15,277 nt of DNA from contig CAZIRO010000055.1 in the NCBI GenBank assembly GCA_964541595.1, forward strand, positions 1 to 15,277, written 5' to 3'. The position numbers and the translations under genes are program-made. Shown one piece after another: positions 6,872 to 15,093 of this stretch; position 1 is the first letter of the stretch, and the number at the start of each line of letters is the position of its first letter. The stretch is from CAZIRO01 sp964541595 (lineage in GTDB: Bacteria > Acidobacteriota > HRBIN11). Under the pieces are notes generated by a model. That model did no database searches. It had not been told where the DNA came from and saw only the letters and a list, made by a program, of their open reading frames with translations.

Positions 6872-8589
6872 GACGACCGTTCCAGACGGGTGTGCACCTC
6901 TTCCGGCGTGCTGTCCTCGACCACGCGACCGTCCCAGAGAATGACCATGCGGTCCGCATCGGGTATGGTGTGTAAACGGTGGGCAATTCGGATCACTGTA
7001 CGACCCGCGAGTATGGCTTCGATAAACTCGTGCAGATCGCGTTCCGTGGCCGGATCGGTGGCCGACAGCGCTTCATCCAGAATGATGATCGCGGGATCGC
7101 TCAACACTCCCCGCAACAGGGCGATCACCTGTCGCTCACTCTGGGAGAGATTTTGTCCCCGTTCGTGGAGTCGTTTCGAGAGTTGCGCGCGAATGCGTTG
7201 CAGGAGCGGATTTTGCGGAAACCGGTCGAGCCATTCGCGCAAACGCTGTCGACACGCCGTATCGCCATCCAGAACGATATTGCGTTCGACCGTATCGGAA
7301 AACAGAAACGGTTCCTGGAAGATCATGCGCACGGCGGTTCGCACGGACGGTCCTCCGTATCGATGCAGCGGTATCCCGTTGATCCGGATGACACCGCGGG
7401 TGGGATCATCGAAACGGAGCAGGAGTGATGCCAGTGTGGTCTTTCCGGAACCGGTTGGCCCGGCGATGAGCACGCGTTCCCCCGGACGGATACGGATATG
7501 GATGTCTTTCAGCACCCATATGTCCTGTCCGGGGTACCGGTAACGCACGCCGCTGAATTCAATATCCGGGGCTGCGGGCAATCGAAGTGTTTCGCCCGTA
7601 TACGTGGGGTCCATCGTCTCATTCAGGATCTCCTGAATACGTTCACCGGCGACGGTGGCCTGCAGGAGGATATTGTACTTATCACTCAGGTCGGCCAGCG
7701 GTTCATAAAACCGCTGCACGTACTGGAAAAACGCGACGAGTGTCCCGATGGTCAACTGATCCTGATAGTACAACCAGCCGCCGACGACGAGGACGATAAC
7801 GGACGAAAGGATTTCGATCCCCCGAATGGTCGGGTAATACCACGCATAGTGCACAACAGCGTCCACATTTGCACGTGCGTATGCATGGTTCAGCGTGGTC
7901 ATCCGGCGGAGCGCATCGGCTTCCGCGCAGAAGATCTGCAGGACCTGAATCCCCCCGATGTGTTCCTGCAGATACGCATTCAGGCGTGCCAGTGCGGTGC
8001 GGATCTGTTCCTGGGCGCGCCGGGCGTGTGTATGAAAGAGGAAACTGGCGACGACGACGAGCGTGGCCGTCAGGGTGAGCACCCCGGCAAGGGGCGGACT
8101 GATCCACCAGAGCAGGACGAAGATCGCGCCGCTCACGATCGTATCCCCCACGATACTGAGCAACCCCTGGCCGAGGATCTCCTGCAGGGCATCGACGTCG
8201 TTGGTCACGCGGGTCATGAGTTTCCCGGCCGGCTGGCGGTGGAAGAAATGCAGCGGCAGGAACATCATATGCCGAAACGTGTGGGCGCGGAGGGTGTGCA
8301 TCACGCGGAAGGCCGTGGTATCCATCCACATACTCTGGACGTACTGCAGGCATCCGATACTCACGTAGGTCACCCCGTAGACCCCGAGCAACCAGATGCC
8401 CTCCGACCACCGACCGGGGGTCACGTATCGGTCGATGAACACCTTCAACCAGATGGGCAGCGACGTTTCCAGCAATGCGATGATCCCGAGCAGACCAAGC
8501 CCCCCGAGCATCCGATACCGGTAGGCCCGCAGCACGGGTGCAAACGTTTGCACGAGTTGTCGCCATGGGGATCGTTCCGCAGTCGTCAT
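6856..8589 (-). CDS. ABC exporter half-transporter with catalytic NBD, heterodimer subunit 2 (TM288/MdlB-like)
   Basis: Half-size type IV ABC exporter of 577 residues: membrane domain with six predicted helices at about 27-310 and a nucleotide-binding domain at about 342-577. Walker A is GPTGSGKTT at 377-385. Walker B is IIILDEA with the catalytic-base Glu in place (E506), and the H-loop is IAHRLHT near 535-541. The signature is degenerate, LSQSERQ near 481-487, with Ser for the usual second Gly of LSGGQ. With the partner subunit this gives one full and one degenerate ATP site. The ATG at 8589 overlaps the partner's stop as ATGA and has GAGG 8 nt upstream. A longer in-frame reading into the partner gene was rejected. 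The substrate cannot be told from sequence; lipids, drugs or peptides are typical for the family. Confidence 0.92.
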   Translation of the reverse strand: MTTAERSPWRQLVQTFAPVLRAYRYRMLGGLGLLGIIALLETSLPIWLKVFIDRYVTPGRWSEGIWLLGVYGVTYVSIGCLQYVQSMWMDTTAFRVMHTLRAHTFRHMMFLPLHFFHRQPAGKLMTRVTNDVDALQEILGQGLLSIVGDTIVSGAIFVLLWWISPPLAGVLTLTATLVVVASFLFHTHARRAQEQIRTALARLNAYLQEHIGGIQVLQIFCAEADALRRMTTLNHAYARANVDAVVHYAWYYPTIRGIEILSSVIVLVVGGWLYYQDQLTIGTLVAFFQYVQRFYEPLADLSDKYNILLQATVAGERIQEILNETMDPTYTGETLRLPAAPDIEFSGVRYRYPGQDIWVLKDIHIRIRPGERVLIAGPTGSGKTTLASLLLRFDDPTRGVIRINGIPLHRYGGPSVRTAVRMIFQEPFLFSDTVERNIVLDGDTACRQRLREWLDRFPQNPLLQRIRAQLSKRLHERGQNLSQSERQVIALLRGVLSDPAIIILDEALSATDPATERDLHEFIEAILAGRTVIRIAHRLHTIPDADRMVILWDGRVVEDSTPEEVHTRLERSSYRRS

Positions 8590-10364
8590 GTCTCCACCTC
8601 GACGGCGGACGGACCGGTCGGGGTCCACTGCTGAATCGACCACCAGGTCCGGAACCAGTCGTGCGTATCCAGCAGTGTGTCCAGGCGACCGGTCGCGACG
8701 AACCGTCCCGCGTCCAGAATGGCGATGCGGTCGCAGTCGGCCACGGGCTGTGCGCGCTGGGTCACGAGCAGTACGGTCCAGCGGGTACGGCCGCATGTGA
8801 CGAGCCGCTGCCAGATTCGCTGCTGGGTCTGCAGGTCCACCTGAGAGAATGGATCGTCGAGCAACAGCACGGTGGGATTGCGCAGCAACGCCCGTGCGAG
8901 GGCGAGTCGCTGTCGCTGCCCGCCGGAGAGCGTCACGCCGCGTTCCCCGATCCGCGTATCCAGTCCCTCCGGCATGCACTGCACCTCGTCCGCCAGCTGC
9001 ACGAGATCCAGGACCGTCCAGAGGTCGTCCTCGGACACGGCCGTATGCGACAGTCCGAGGAGCAGGTTGTTGCGGATGGACGTTGAAAAGAGTACCGGTT
9101 CCTGGGTCACGAGCACCACCGAACGACGCAGGTCCCCGAGCGGCCAGTCCGGAAGGTCCACCCCGTCCCAGCGGATCGTACCGCGCGCGGGCGAATACAG
9201 CCCGACGAGCAGTTTCAGCAGCGTGGACTTCCCGCTGGCGGACGGTCCGGTGATCGCCACCCACTCACCGGGTGCGACGTGCAGTGTGAGATCGCGCAGT
9301 ACCGGTGCGCCCGGCCGATACGCGAACGTCACGGCCTCGACCCGCAGTTCGCCCCGGATGGTCGGTGTGCCGACCGGGTTAAAGGAATATCTCACATCTT
9401 TTAAAGCTGTTTCGATGGGTTTGTGGAAATCCCGGACCATCGTGCGGATGCGCTGCCAGGACGCCTGGCCCCGCTGCCAGAGGTTCAACACCCAGCCGAC
9501 GGAGAGAATCGGCCAGGCAAGCATCGTCAGGTACGCCTGAAACGCCACAAACGTCCCCATTGTGATCTGTCCGACGGACACGAGCCAGCCCCCGTACCCG
9601 AGCAGGACGAGAAACGCCATCCCCATGCAGACCATGATCGCCGGACGAAGCAGATGGCGCACACGCGCCAGGCGGATCTGCGCGTCGACGTAGTCCCGGG
9701 ATGTCGCCGCAAAACGGTCGGCCTGCAGGTCTTCCATTCCATAGGCCTTGACCTCACGAATACCGGTGAGCACTTCCTGCGCGACGACGGATAGCCGCCC
9801 GAAGACGGTCTGTACGGCCTCAAACCGCGTGCGAATCGCCCGCGCGCCCCAGTACATGGCCATGCCGCTGATCGCCGCCGGAAAGAGAATGGCGAGTGTC
9901 AGGCCCCGATGCGTCCACCACATCCAGGACAGCGCCCAGACCATCGAGACCAGGGCGTGCAGCGCATACATGAGTGCCGGTCCGACGGCCATCCGTACGG
10001 CGTTCAGGTCATTGGTCAACAGGGCCATCAGATCCCCGGTGTATTTGCGATCGAAAAACGGCGGGGGTTGCATGAGCAGACCCGCCCACAGGTCCGCACG
10101 AATGCGTTCCTCCATGTAGCGCGATGCGGACACGACGAGTACCCGGGAGAGAAACCGTGCACACCCCTGCGCGATCATCAGCCCGAGCACGATGAGTCCG
10201 ATGTGCATCACGTCCCGCAGCGGTGCGTGTGCGACAACGGCATCGACACCCCTGCGCAGATAAATGGGGATCTGCATGTACAGCAGCAACCCGGCGATCA
10301 GCGTCAGAAATCCGGCGACGAACCGTCGACCCTGACGTCGAAAGTACGGTGTGAGCGACAACAT
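8586..10364 (-). CDS. ABC exporter half-transporter with degenerate NBD, heterodimer subunit 1 (TM287/MdlA-like)
   Basis: Half-size ABC exporter of 592 residues: membrane domain at about 1-310 (PYFRRQGRRFVAGFLTLIAG start) and NBD at about 338-592. Walker A is GPSASGKST at 373-381 and the signature LSGGQ is consensus at 479-483. Walker B ends LLLDDP, with Asp504 replacing the catalytic Glu, and the H-loop histidine is Gln536 (LLVTQRAQP). Both substitutions occur in the non-catalytic half of TM287/288-type heterodimers. I chose the ATG at 10364 because it gives the family-like N-terminus. The in-frame GTG at 10430 lies upstream of the predicted -10 box and so outside the transcript. A short segment near 9377-9430 has AT-rich codons. 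The gene is first in the operon and overlaps the second by 4 bp. Confidence 0.9.
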   Translation of the reverse strand: MLSLTPYFRRQGRRFVAGFLTLIAGLLLYMQIPIYLRRGVDAVVAHAPLRDVMHIGLIVLGLMIAQGCARFLSRVLVVSASRYMEERIRADLWAGLLMQPPPFFDRKYTGDLMALLTNDLNAVRMAVGPALMYALHALVSMVWALSWMWWTHRGLTLAILFPAAISGMAMYWGARAIRTRFEAVQTVFGRLSVVAQEVLTGIREVKAYGMEDLQADRFAATSRDYVDAQIRLARVRHLLRPAIMVCMGMAFLVLLGYGGWLVSVGQITMGTFVAFQAYLTMLAWPILSVGWVLNLWQRGQASWQRIRTMVRDFHKPIETALKDVRYSFNPVGTPTIRGELRVEAVTFAYRPGAPVLRDLTLHVAPGEWVAITGPSASGKSTLLKLLVGLYSPARGTIRWDGVDLPDWPLGDLRRSVVLVTQEPVLFSTSIRNNLLLGLSHTAVSEDDLWTVLDLVQLADEVQCMPEGLDTRIGERGVTLSGGQRQRLALARALLRNPTVLLLDDPFSQVDLQTQQRIWQRLVTCGRTRWTVLLVTQRAQPVADCDRIAILDAGRFVATGRLDTLLDTHDWFRTWWSIQQWTPTGPSAVEVET

Positions 10365-10415
10365 GATCCGGTGGTATCCGAGCGTCGGGTTTGGGTTGTG
10401 GGTGAACGTCCCGAG

Positions 10416-10444
10416 AATATACGGAAGCACATGGCAATTTTCAA
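10416..10444 (-). promoter_or_regulatory. Sigma-70-type promoter of the ABC exporter operon
   Basis: Minus-strand TTGAAA (10444-10439), 17-bp spacer, TATATT (10421-10416). The -10 hexamer is identical to that of the mraZ promoter. Start site expected near 10409, leaving a leader of about 45 nt before the ATG at 10364. Confidence 0.7.
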
Positions 10445-10446
10445 TC

Positions 10447-10475
10447 TTGTCAAGGAAAGACCGTCCACATAGAAT
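10447..10475 (+). promoter_or_regulatory. Sigma-70-type promoter of the ubiD-MFS-AAA genes
   Basis: TTGTCA (10447-10452), 17-bp spacer, TAGAAT (10470-10475), with five of six matches in each hexamer. Its -35 lies 2 bp from the -35 of the divergent ABC promoter. Start site expected near 10482, about 54 nt before the GTG used for ubiD. Confidence 0.7.
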
Positions 10476-10522
10476 GGGAAGTCTTCCATGCGGGCCACGG
10501 ACCGGTACATGGTGTACAATTT

Positions 10523-10528
10523 GGGAGA
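10523..10528 (+). promoter_or_regulatory. Shine-Dalgarno site deciding the ubiD start
   Basis: GGGAGA lies 7 nt before GTG 10536. The upstream ATG codons at 10488 and 10509 in the same frame have no comparable site. Confidence 0.6.
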
Positions 10529-10534
10529 ACAGGG

Positions 10535-10546
10535 CGTGACGTCACG
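10535..10546. repeat. 12-bp perfect palindrome over the ubiD start codon
   Basis: CGTGACGTCACG is its own reverse complement and includes the GTG start codon. It could be an operator for a dimeric regulator or an mRNA feature, or a chance event. No named regulator is assigned. Confidence 0.4.
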
Positions 10547-12344
10547 TGCACGGTCGAACATTCCCGGATGGCCGTTTCCCGATCTGCGTGCATATCTGGC
10601 CTTTCTGGAGGCACGCGACCATCTCGTGCGCATTCCCGATCCGGTCGATCCGGATCTCGAGATCACGGCGATCGTCCAGGAGGTCGTGCGTCGAACCGGG
10701 CCGGCACTGCTATTCGAACGCGTGCGCGGGTCTCCGTATCCGCTGGTCATCAATCTATTCGGCCATCCGGACCGAATTCTCTGGGCACTCGGGCGTCCGC
10801 CACGGGTCATCGCGGAAGAGATCCTCACGGTCCTCGATCGTCTGCGACGCCCTTCGGGGTGGAAGGCAGTCGGCACGATCGCGCATCTTGTCTGGCGTGG
10901 CTGGCGGTCTCTGCCGCGTCGTGTTGTCCGCGCGCCGGTCCAGGAAGTCATTGAATCCCCTAACCTGCTGTCCCTCCCGGTCATGCGTTGCTGGCCCGAA
11001 GACGGGGGCCGGTTCATTACCCTGGGACTCGTGATCACGCACCATCCCATACGCGGGACCCGCAACGTGGGGATTTATCGTCTGCACGTATACGACGCGC
11101 GAACCACCGGTATGCACTGGCAGAGCATGAAGGGCGGGCGAGCGCACTACGCTGTAGCGGAGCAGCGCGGACAGTCCCTGCCGGTGGCCGTTGTTCTCGG
11201 GGGCGATCCCGTTACGATGTTGTGTGCGGTGCTGCCCCTGCCGGAGGAAATGGATGAACTCATGTGGGCCGGCTGGATTCGCGGTCGACCCGTACCGGTG
11301 GTGCGTGCGCGGTCGATCCCCCTGGACGTGCCCGCGTCGGCCGAATTCGTCCTGGAAGGGGAAGTCCCCCCGGGCGAGCGTCGATTGGAGGGACCGTTCG
11401 GTGACCATTTCGGCCATTACTCGTCGGCGCATCCCTTTCCGGTATTCCACGTCCGGACGGTGACCCGACGGCGCCGGCCGGTGTATCCGTCGACGGTGGT
11501 GGGGAAACCGCCGCAGGAAGACTGGCACATGGGGGTGGCCGCTGGCGAACTGGTGGGACCGCTCATCCAGTTGATATACCCGTCCGTACGGCGTATCTGG
11601 GCGTCTCCGGAAGCCGGGTTCCACCATCTGTTGATCGTCGCCGTGGAAGAACGTCACCCCACGGAAGTCATGAAAGTCGCACTGGGGCTGCTCGGTCAGG
11701 GACAACTCGCGTTGACGAAGTGTCTCATCCTCGTGCCTCCGAACGTGGATCCGACCGACTGGGAAGCGGTGCTCCGGACGATCTGGCATCGCTGGCGGCC
11801 GGAGACAAACCTGCATCTCATCACGCACGCGCCTGCGGACACGCTGGATTTCACGACACCGCGTATCCACGTGGGCAGTAAGGTGATTCTGGATGCCACG
11901 GGACCCGTAGTGCGCACGCATCCCTGGCCGGAACACGCGCCCGCACCGTCGGAACTCCATCCGGCGATCGTCCGGACCGCAATCTGGCCAGGGGGACATT
12001 TACTCATCCAGATGCCGCATTCGGCCCATCCGCGCAGTGTACTCGCGTCGGTGCTCGCCCATCCGCACGTGGAACAGTTTCTGATGGTCTGGGCGGTAGA
12101 TACGGACGTGCCGCTGGACGATCCGATCCTGTGTTTGTGGGGGGTGTTCACGCGGTTTGATCCCGCACGCGACTGGGTGTGTCGGCATGCATCGTGGCAG
12201 GGCATGCAGCCGGTGTACAGCTCGCCGATCTGCGTGGACGCGACGTGGAAACCGTTCTATCCGAAACCGCTGACACTGCCCCCTGCTGTGGTGCAGCGCG
12301 CCCGGGAACGGTGTCGGATGTGGGGACTGACAACCTCCGTATAG
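10536..12344 (+). CDS. UbiD-family prenylated-FMN-dependent decarboxylase
   Basis: Member of the UbiD/Fdc family, which uses prenylated FMN to decarboxylate aromatic or unsaturated acids. The quinone-pathway versions act on 4-hydroxybenzoate (UbiD) or a naphthoate of the futalosine route. The 602 residues contain FPDLRAYLAFLEARDHLVRI (14-33), DPDLEITAIVQEV near 38-50, RNVGIYRLHVYDARTTGMHW (176-195) with the conserved Arg of the catalytic network, AEFVLEGEVPPGERRLEGPFGDH (269-291) with the conserved Glu before GPFG, and STVVGKPPQEDWHMG (319-333). Length is in the long (~600 aa) class seen in menaquinone-linked homologues. No UbiX flavin prenyltransferase is in the window. GTG 10536 was chosen for its ribosome site; ATG 10488 would add 16 residues. 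Family firm, substrate unknown. Confidence 0.9.
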   Translation: MTSRARSNIPGWPFPDLRAYLAFLEARDHLVRIPDPVDPDLEITAIVQEVVRRTGPALLFERVRGSPYPLVINLFGHPDRILWALGRPPRVIAEEILTVLDRLRRPSGWKAVGTIAHLVWRGWRSLPRRVVRAPVQEVIESPNLLSLPVMRCWPEDGGRFITLGLVITHHPIRGTRNVGIYRLHVYDARTTGMHWQSMKGGRAHYAVAEQRGQSLPVAVVLGGDPVTMLCAVLPLPEEMDELMWAGWIRGRPVPVVRARSIPLDVPASAEFVLEGEVPPGERRLEGPFGDHFGHYSSAHPFPVFHVRTVTRRRRPVYPSTVVGKPPQEDWHMGVAAGELVGPLIQLIYPSVRRIWASPEAGFHHLLIVAVEERHPTEVMKVALGLLGQGQLALTKCLILVPPNVDPTDWEAVLRTIWHRWRPETNLHLITHAPADTLDFTTPRIHVGSKVILDATGPVVRTHPWPEHAPAPSELHPAIVRTAIWPGGHLLIQMPHSAHPRSVLASVLAHPHVEQFLMVWAVDTDVPLDDPILCLWGVFTRFDPARDWVCRHASWQGMQPVYSSPICVDATWKPFYPKPLTLPPAVVQRARERCRMWGLTTSV

Positions 12345-12381
12345 CCGGCAGCGCACATCCGCGCCGTCGAATCCATGGCAC

Positions 12382-12386
12382 AGGAG
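12382..12386 (+). promoter_or_regulatory. Shine-Dalgarno site deciding the MFS start
   Basis: AGGAG lies 6 nt before GTG 12393. The in-frame ATG at 12375 lies before this site and has no purine-rich sequence of its own. Confidence 0.65.
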
Positions 12387-12392
12387 ACGGCT

Positions 12393-13553
12393 GTGAACCG
12401 AAGCGTGTATCGGTTCGTACTGGTCATGGGACTCGTCAGTTTGCTTGCGGATGTCACGTATGAGGGTGCGCGCAGTGTCTACGGGCCGTTTCTTGCGTTC
12501 CTCGGTGCCAGCGGTCTGGTCGTGGGTATCGCGTCCGGGTTGGGAGAACTCCTCGGATATCTCATGCGCCTGGTAGGGGGCATGATTGCGGACCGCACGC
12601 GTCGATACTGGCCAATGATGTGGCTCGGGTACACGATGAACCTGCTTGCCGTTCCGGCACTCGCTCTGGTGACCACACTCCCGCCGGCGGTCGCGCTGAT
12701 CTTTACGGAACGCATTGGCAAGGGACTGCGTACGCCCGCGCGTGATACGGTCCTCGCACTGGCTGGACGCGCGATCGGACGTGGATACACGTTCGGACTG
12801 CATGAGGCCATTGACCAGATCGGGGCCACCCTCGGACCGTTTGTTGTGGCGTGGGGGCTGTATCAGGGAGGATACCGGCAGGGTTTCGCGATACTTGCTG
12901 TGCCGGCGTTGCTTGCGCTCGTTGCCCTGGCCACTGCGCATCACTGGCAACCGGCGGCAGCCACTGACATTTCGGAACCGCATGCGGATGTGTCCGTACT
13001 GCGCAACCTTCCGGCTTCGTTTCGCATGCTCATCCTGTTCACGGGAGTGCACGTATTCGGGTTTCTGCACTTTCCGTTGATCGGGTATCATCTGTACCGG
13101 ACGCTGTCGTGGAGCAATACCACGGTGGCCATGGCATACGCGGTCGCCATGATTGTGGATGCGGGTACCGCTCTGGGAATCGGGCGTCTTTACGACCGCA
13201 TGGGCATGCGCGTGCTCTGGGTCGCACCGGTGTGTACGGTCATCGCAACGGTATTGTGTCTGATGCCGTTGCCCCGGGGAATCGTGTTCATCGGGGTAGC
13301 CGTCTGGGGCGTCGTACTGGGTATCCAGGAGAGCATCATGAAGGCTGCCGTTGCCGAAGCCGCGCGTGCGCATCAACTCGGTACGGCGTTCGGGCTGTTT
13401 CATACGGTATACGGACTCGCCTGGTTCGTCGGCGGATTGGTGCTCGGCGGGGTGTACGACATCGCCTGGCAGGGTGTGGTTGGCCTCGTCGTCCTCTCCC
13501 AGATCATCGCCGCATGGCTGCTTGCTCCCCTGCAGCGGAGCGTGGTATCTTAA
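12393..13553 (+). CDS. Major facilitator superfamily transporter
   Basis: Integral membrane transporter of 386 residues with about 11-12 hydrophobic segments, proposed to carry a small solute by a proton- or solute-coupled mechanism. It begins MNRSVYRFVLVMGLVSLLAD. The loop 2-3 motif A is GGMIADRTRR at 62-71, and a conserved-looking ERIGKGLRTPARD follows at 106-118, then HEAIDQIGATLGP at 137-149. A polar, His-rich central loop (about 185-205) separates the two halves. The pattern LVSLLADVTYEGARSVYGPFL resembles an uncharacterised MFS group found in thermophilic and anaerobic bacteria, from memory of the family. It starts 48 nt after ubiD and ends close before the AAA gene, so an operon is likely. 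Substrate unknown; transport of the UbiD substrate or product is conceivable but unproven. Confidence 0.88.
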   Translation: MNRSVYRFVLVMGLVSLLADVTYEGARSVYGPFLAFLGASGLVVGIASGLGELLGYLMRLVGGMIADRTRRYWPMMWLGYTMNLLAVPALALVTTLPPAVALIFTERIGKGLRTPARDTVLALAGRAIGRGYTFGLHEAIDQIGATLGPFVVAWGLYQGGYRQGFAILAVPALLALVALATAHHWQPAAATDISEPHADVSVLRNLPASFRMLILFTGVHVFGFLHFPLIGYHLYRTLSWSNTTVAMAYAVAMIVDAGTALGIGRLYDRMGMRVLWVAPVCTVIATVLCLMPLPRGIVFIGVAVWGVVLGIQESIMKAAVAEAARAHQLGTAFGLFHTVYGLAWFVGGLVLGGVYDIAWQGVVGLVVLSQIIAAWLLAPLQRSVVS

Positions 13554-13586
13554 AGGACACCCGAACCGGTGGGGCAGTTCAATACC

Positions 13587-15068
13587 ATGCGGTTGCTCGA
13601 GGAATTTCTCCGTGCCTGGCAGAGTCGTTATCCGATCGTGTGGATCCAGACCTGGGACGAACGGCGCGTTGAACAACAACTCCGTTTGTTTGCGGAGAAG
13701 ATAGTCCGACGAAATCCCTCGATGTTCGTGTGGACCTGCCTGGACGGATGGTCAGGGCAATCCGCCGATACTCGGGATCCGCTGGTTGCCCTGGATTTTG
13801 TACTGCAGTATCCCGACCCGGCCGTGTTCCTGATGAAAGATTTCGCCATCTGGGTGGACGATACCCCGCAACTGATCCGGAAGTTGCGGGATGTATATTA
13901 CGATCTGCGTACCGCAGCCAAAATGGTGGTGATCACCACACCGCGGGGTCGCGTCCCGGAGATGCTGGAACGGCAGATCTACTATATTCCGGTGGATATT
14001 CCCACCCCGCAGGAGATCGCACAGTACCTGCAACACTGGATGGCCCGGCGTGCGGAGTGGAAACGGTGGATCCCGTTCATTCCACGCATGGCTGATGCCC
14101 TGCGGGGGTTGACCTTTGACGAGGTGTTTCACTTCATTCAGCGGTTGTCGCACCGGCCACCGGAAACGGAACAGGCGCTGCTGGATGCGATTTTTCTGGA
14201 AAAAGAGCAGATCATCCGTAAACAGAGTGTGCTTGAGTTCGTCCCCGCACGGTGGTCTCTGGACGACCTCGGTGGGATGGACAATTTGAAAGTATGGCTG
14301 CAGAAACGCAAACCGCTCTTTTCCGTTGCGGCCCGGGAGCAGCACCTGCCCAAACCGCGAGGTATCCTCATCATGGGGATCAGCGGGTGTGGCAAGAGCC
14401 TGGCGATCAAATGCATCTCCAGTCTGTGGAACCTGCCACTGTTCCGCCTGGATATGAACCTCGTACTTTCCGGTGCGCACGGTGCGCCGGAATGGGTGTT
14501 TCATCAGGCGTTGCAACAGGTCGAAGCACTTTCGCCGGCGATCCTGTGGATCGATGAAATCGAAATGGGCGTCGGACGGTACCATGAGACCGGTGCCGAG
14601 GGGCGCAGCCACATTTTTGCCACGTTCCTCACCTGGATGCAGGAACGTTCTGGAGACGTATTCATTGCAGCCACGGCCAATCGGATCCACCTGTTGCCGG
14701 CGGAGATGCTCCGGAAGGGACGGTTCGATCAGATCTTTTATGTCGACCTGCCCACCGATGAAGAACGGAAAGAGATCTTCCGTATCCATCTGCGGAAACA
14801 GGGTGCGGATCCCAACCAGTTTGATCTCGTTGCGCTGGCGGCCATGACGCGTGGCTGGACTGGCGCCGAGATTGAACAGGCGGTGGTCACTGCACGTATT
14901 GAGGCGTTGCATGCGGGAACACCCCTGTCCATGGACCATCTGATCACGGCGGTCGGCCAGATCGTGCCTCTCTCCAAAACGATGGAAGATCAGATCAAAG
15001 CGATCAAAGCCTGGGCATATGATCGTGCGATGCCGGCATCGAGCGAAGCGGCACGACGGTACCGGTAA
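13587..15068 (+). CDS. Ycf46-like AAA+ ATPase
   Basis: Soluble AAA+ protein of 493 residues resembling the Ycf46 group known from plastids, cyanobacteria and some other bacteria. The N-terminal domain (about 1-215) starts MRLLEEFLRAWQSRYPIVWI and ends EKEQIIRKQSVLEF. The AAA module follows with LDDLGGMDNLKVWL (225-238), Walker A GISGCGKS (264-271), Walker B ILWIDEIE (319-326), sensor-1 Asn365 in ATANRIHLLP, arginine-finger region LRKGRFDQIF (375-384), and TGAEIEQAV (425-433) as sensor 2. All key ATPase residues look intact. The segment commonly GESE before the second helix reads GAPE here. ATG 13587 was chosen for its family-like N-terminus; GTG 13569, with AGGA 11 nt upstream, would add six residues. 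The gene begins 33 nt after the MFS stop. The cellular role of this family is poorly known. Confidence 0.9.
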   Translation: MRLLEEFLRAWQSRYPIVWIQTWDERRVEQQLRLFAEKIVRRNPSMFVWTCLDGWSGQSADTRDPLVALDFVLQYPDPAVFLMKDFAIWVDDTPQLIRKLRDVYYDLRTAAKMVVITTPRGRVPEMLERQIYYIPVDIPTPQEIAQYLQHWMARRAEWKRWIPFIPRMADALRGLTFDEVFHFIQRLSHRPPETEQALLDAIFLEKEQIIRKQSVLEFVPARWSLDDLGGMDNLKVWLQKRKPLFSVAAREQHLPKPRGILIMGISGCGKSLAIKCISSLWNLPLFRLDMNLVLSGAHGAPEWVFHQALQQVEALSPAILWIDEIEMGVGRYHETGAEGRSHIFATFLTWMQERSGDVFIAATANRIHLLPAEMLRKGRFDQIFYVDLPTDEERKEIFRIHLRKQGADPNQFDLVALAAMTRGWTGAEIEQAVVTARIEALHAGTPLSMDHLITAVGQIVPLSKTMEDQIKAIKAWAYDRAMPASSEAARRYR

Positions 15069-15089
15069 CCCGACGCGCCGGCGCGGGTT
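15067..15089 (+). other. GC-rich hairpin at the AAA gene stop codon
   Basis: AACCCG (15067-15072) pairs with CGGGTT (15084-15089), and CGC (15074-15076) with GCG (15081-15083), with one bulged A and a 4-nt loop. No T run follows, so it is not a standard intrinsic terminator. It lies between the AAA gene and the next reading frame and could slow RNA decay, attenuate transcription, or occur by chance. Confidence 0.4.
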
Positions 15090-15093
15090 CCGG

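Noticed and set aside
8590..9264. Long in-frame extension of ABC subunit 2 into subunit 1
   Set aside because: The added residues are a frame shadow of subunit 1. The ATGA overlap at 8586-8589 with an upstream GAGG gives the natural start.
10365..10430. GTG 10430 as the start of ABC subunit 1
   Set aside because: No ribosome site, and the codon lies upstream of the predicted -10 box; the family-like N-terminus begins at ATG 10364.
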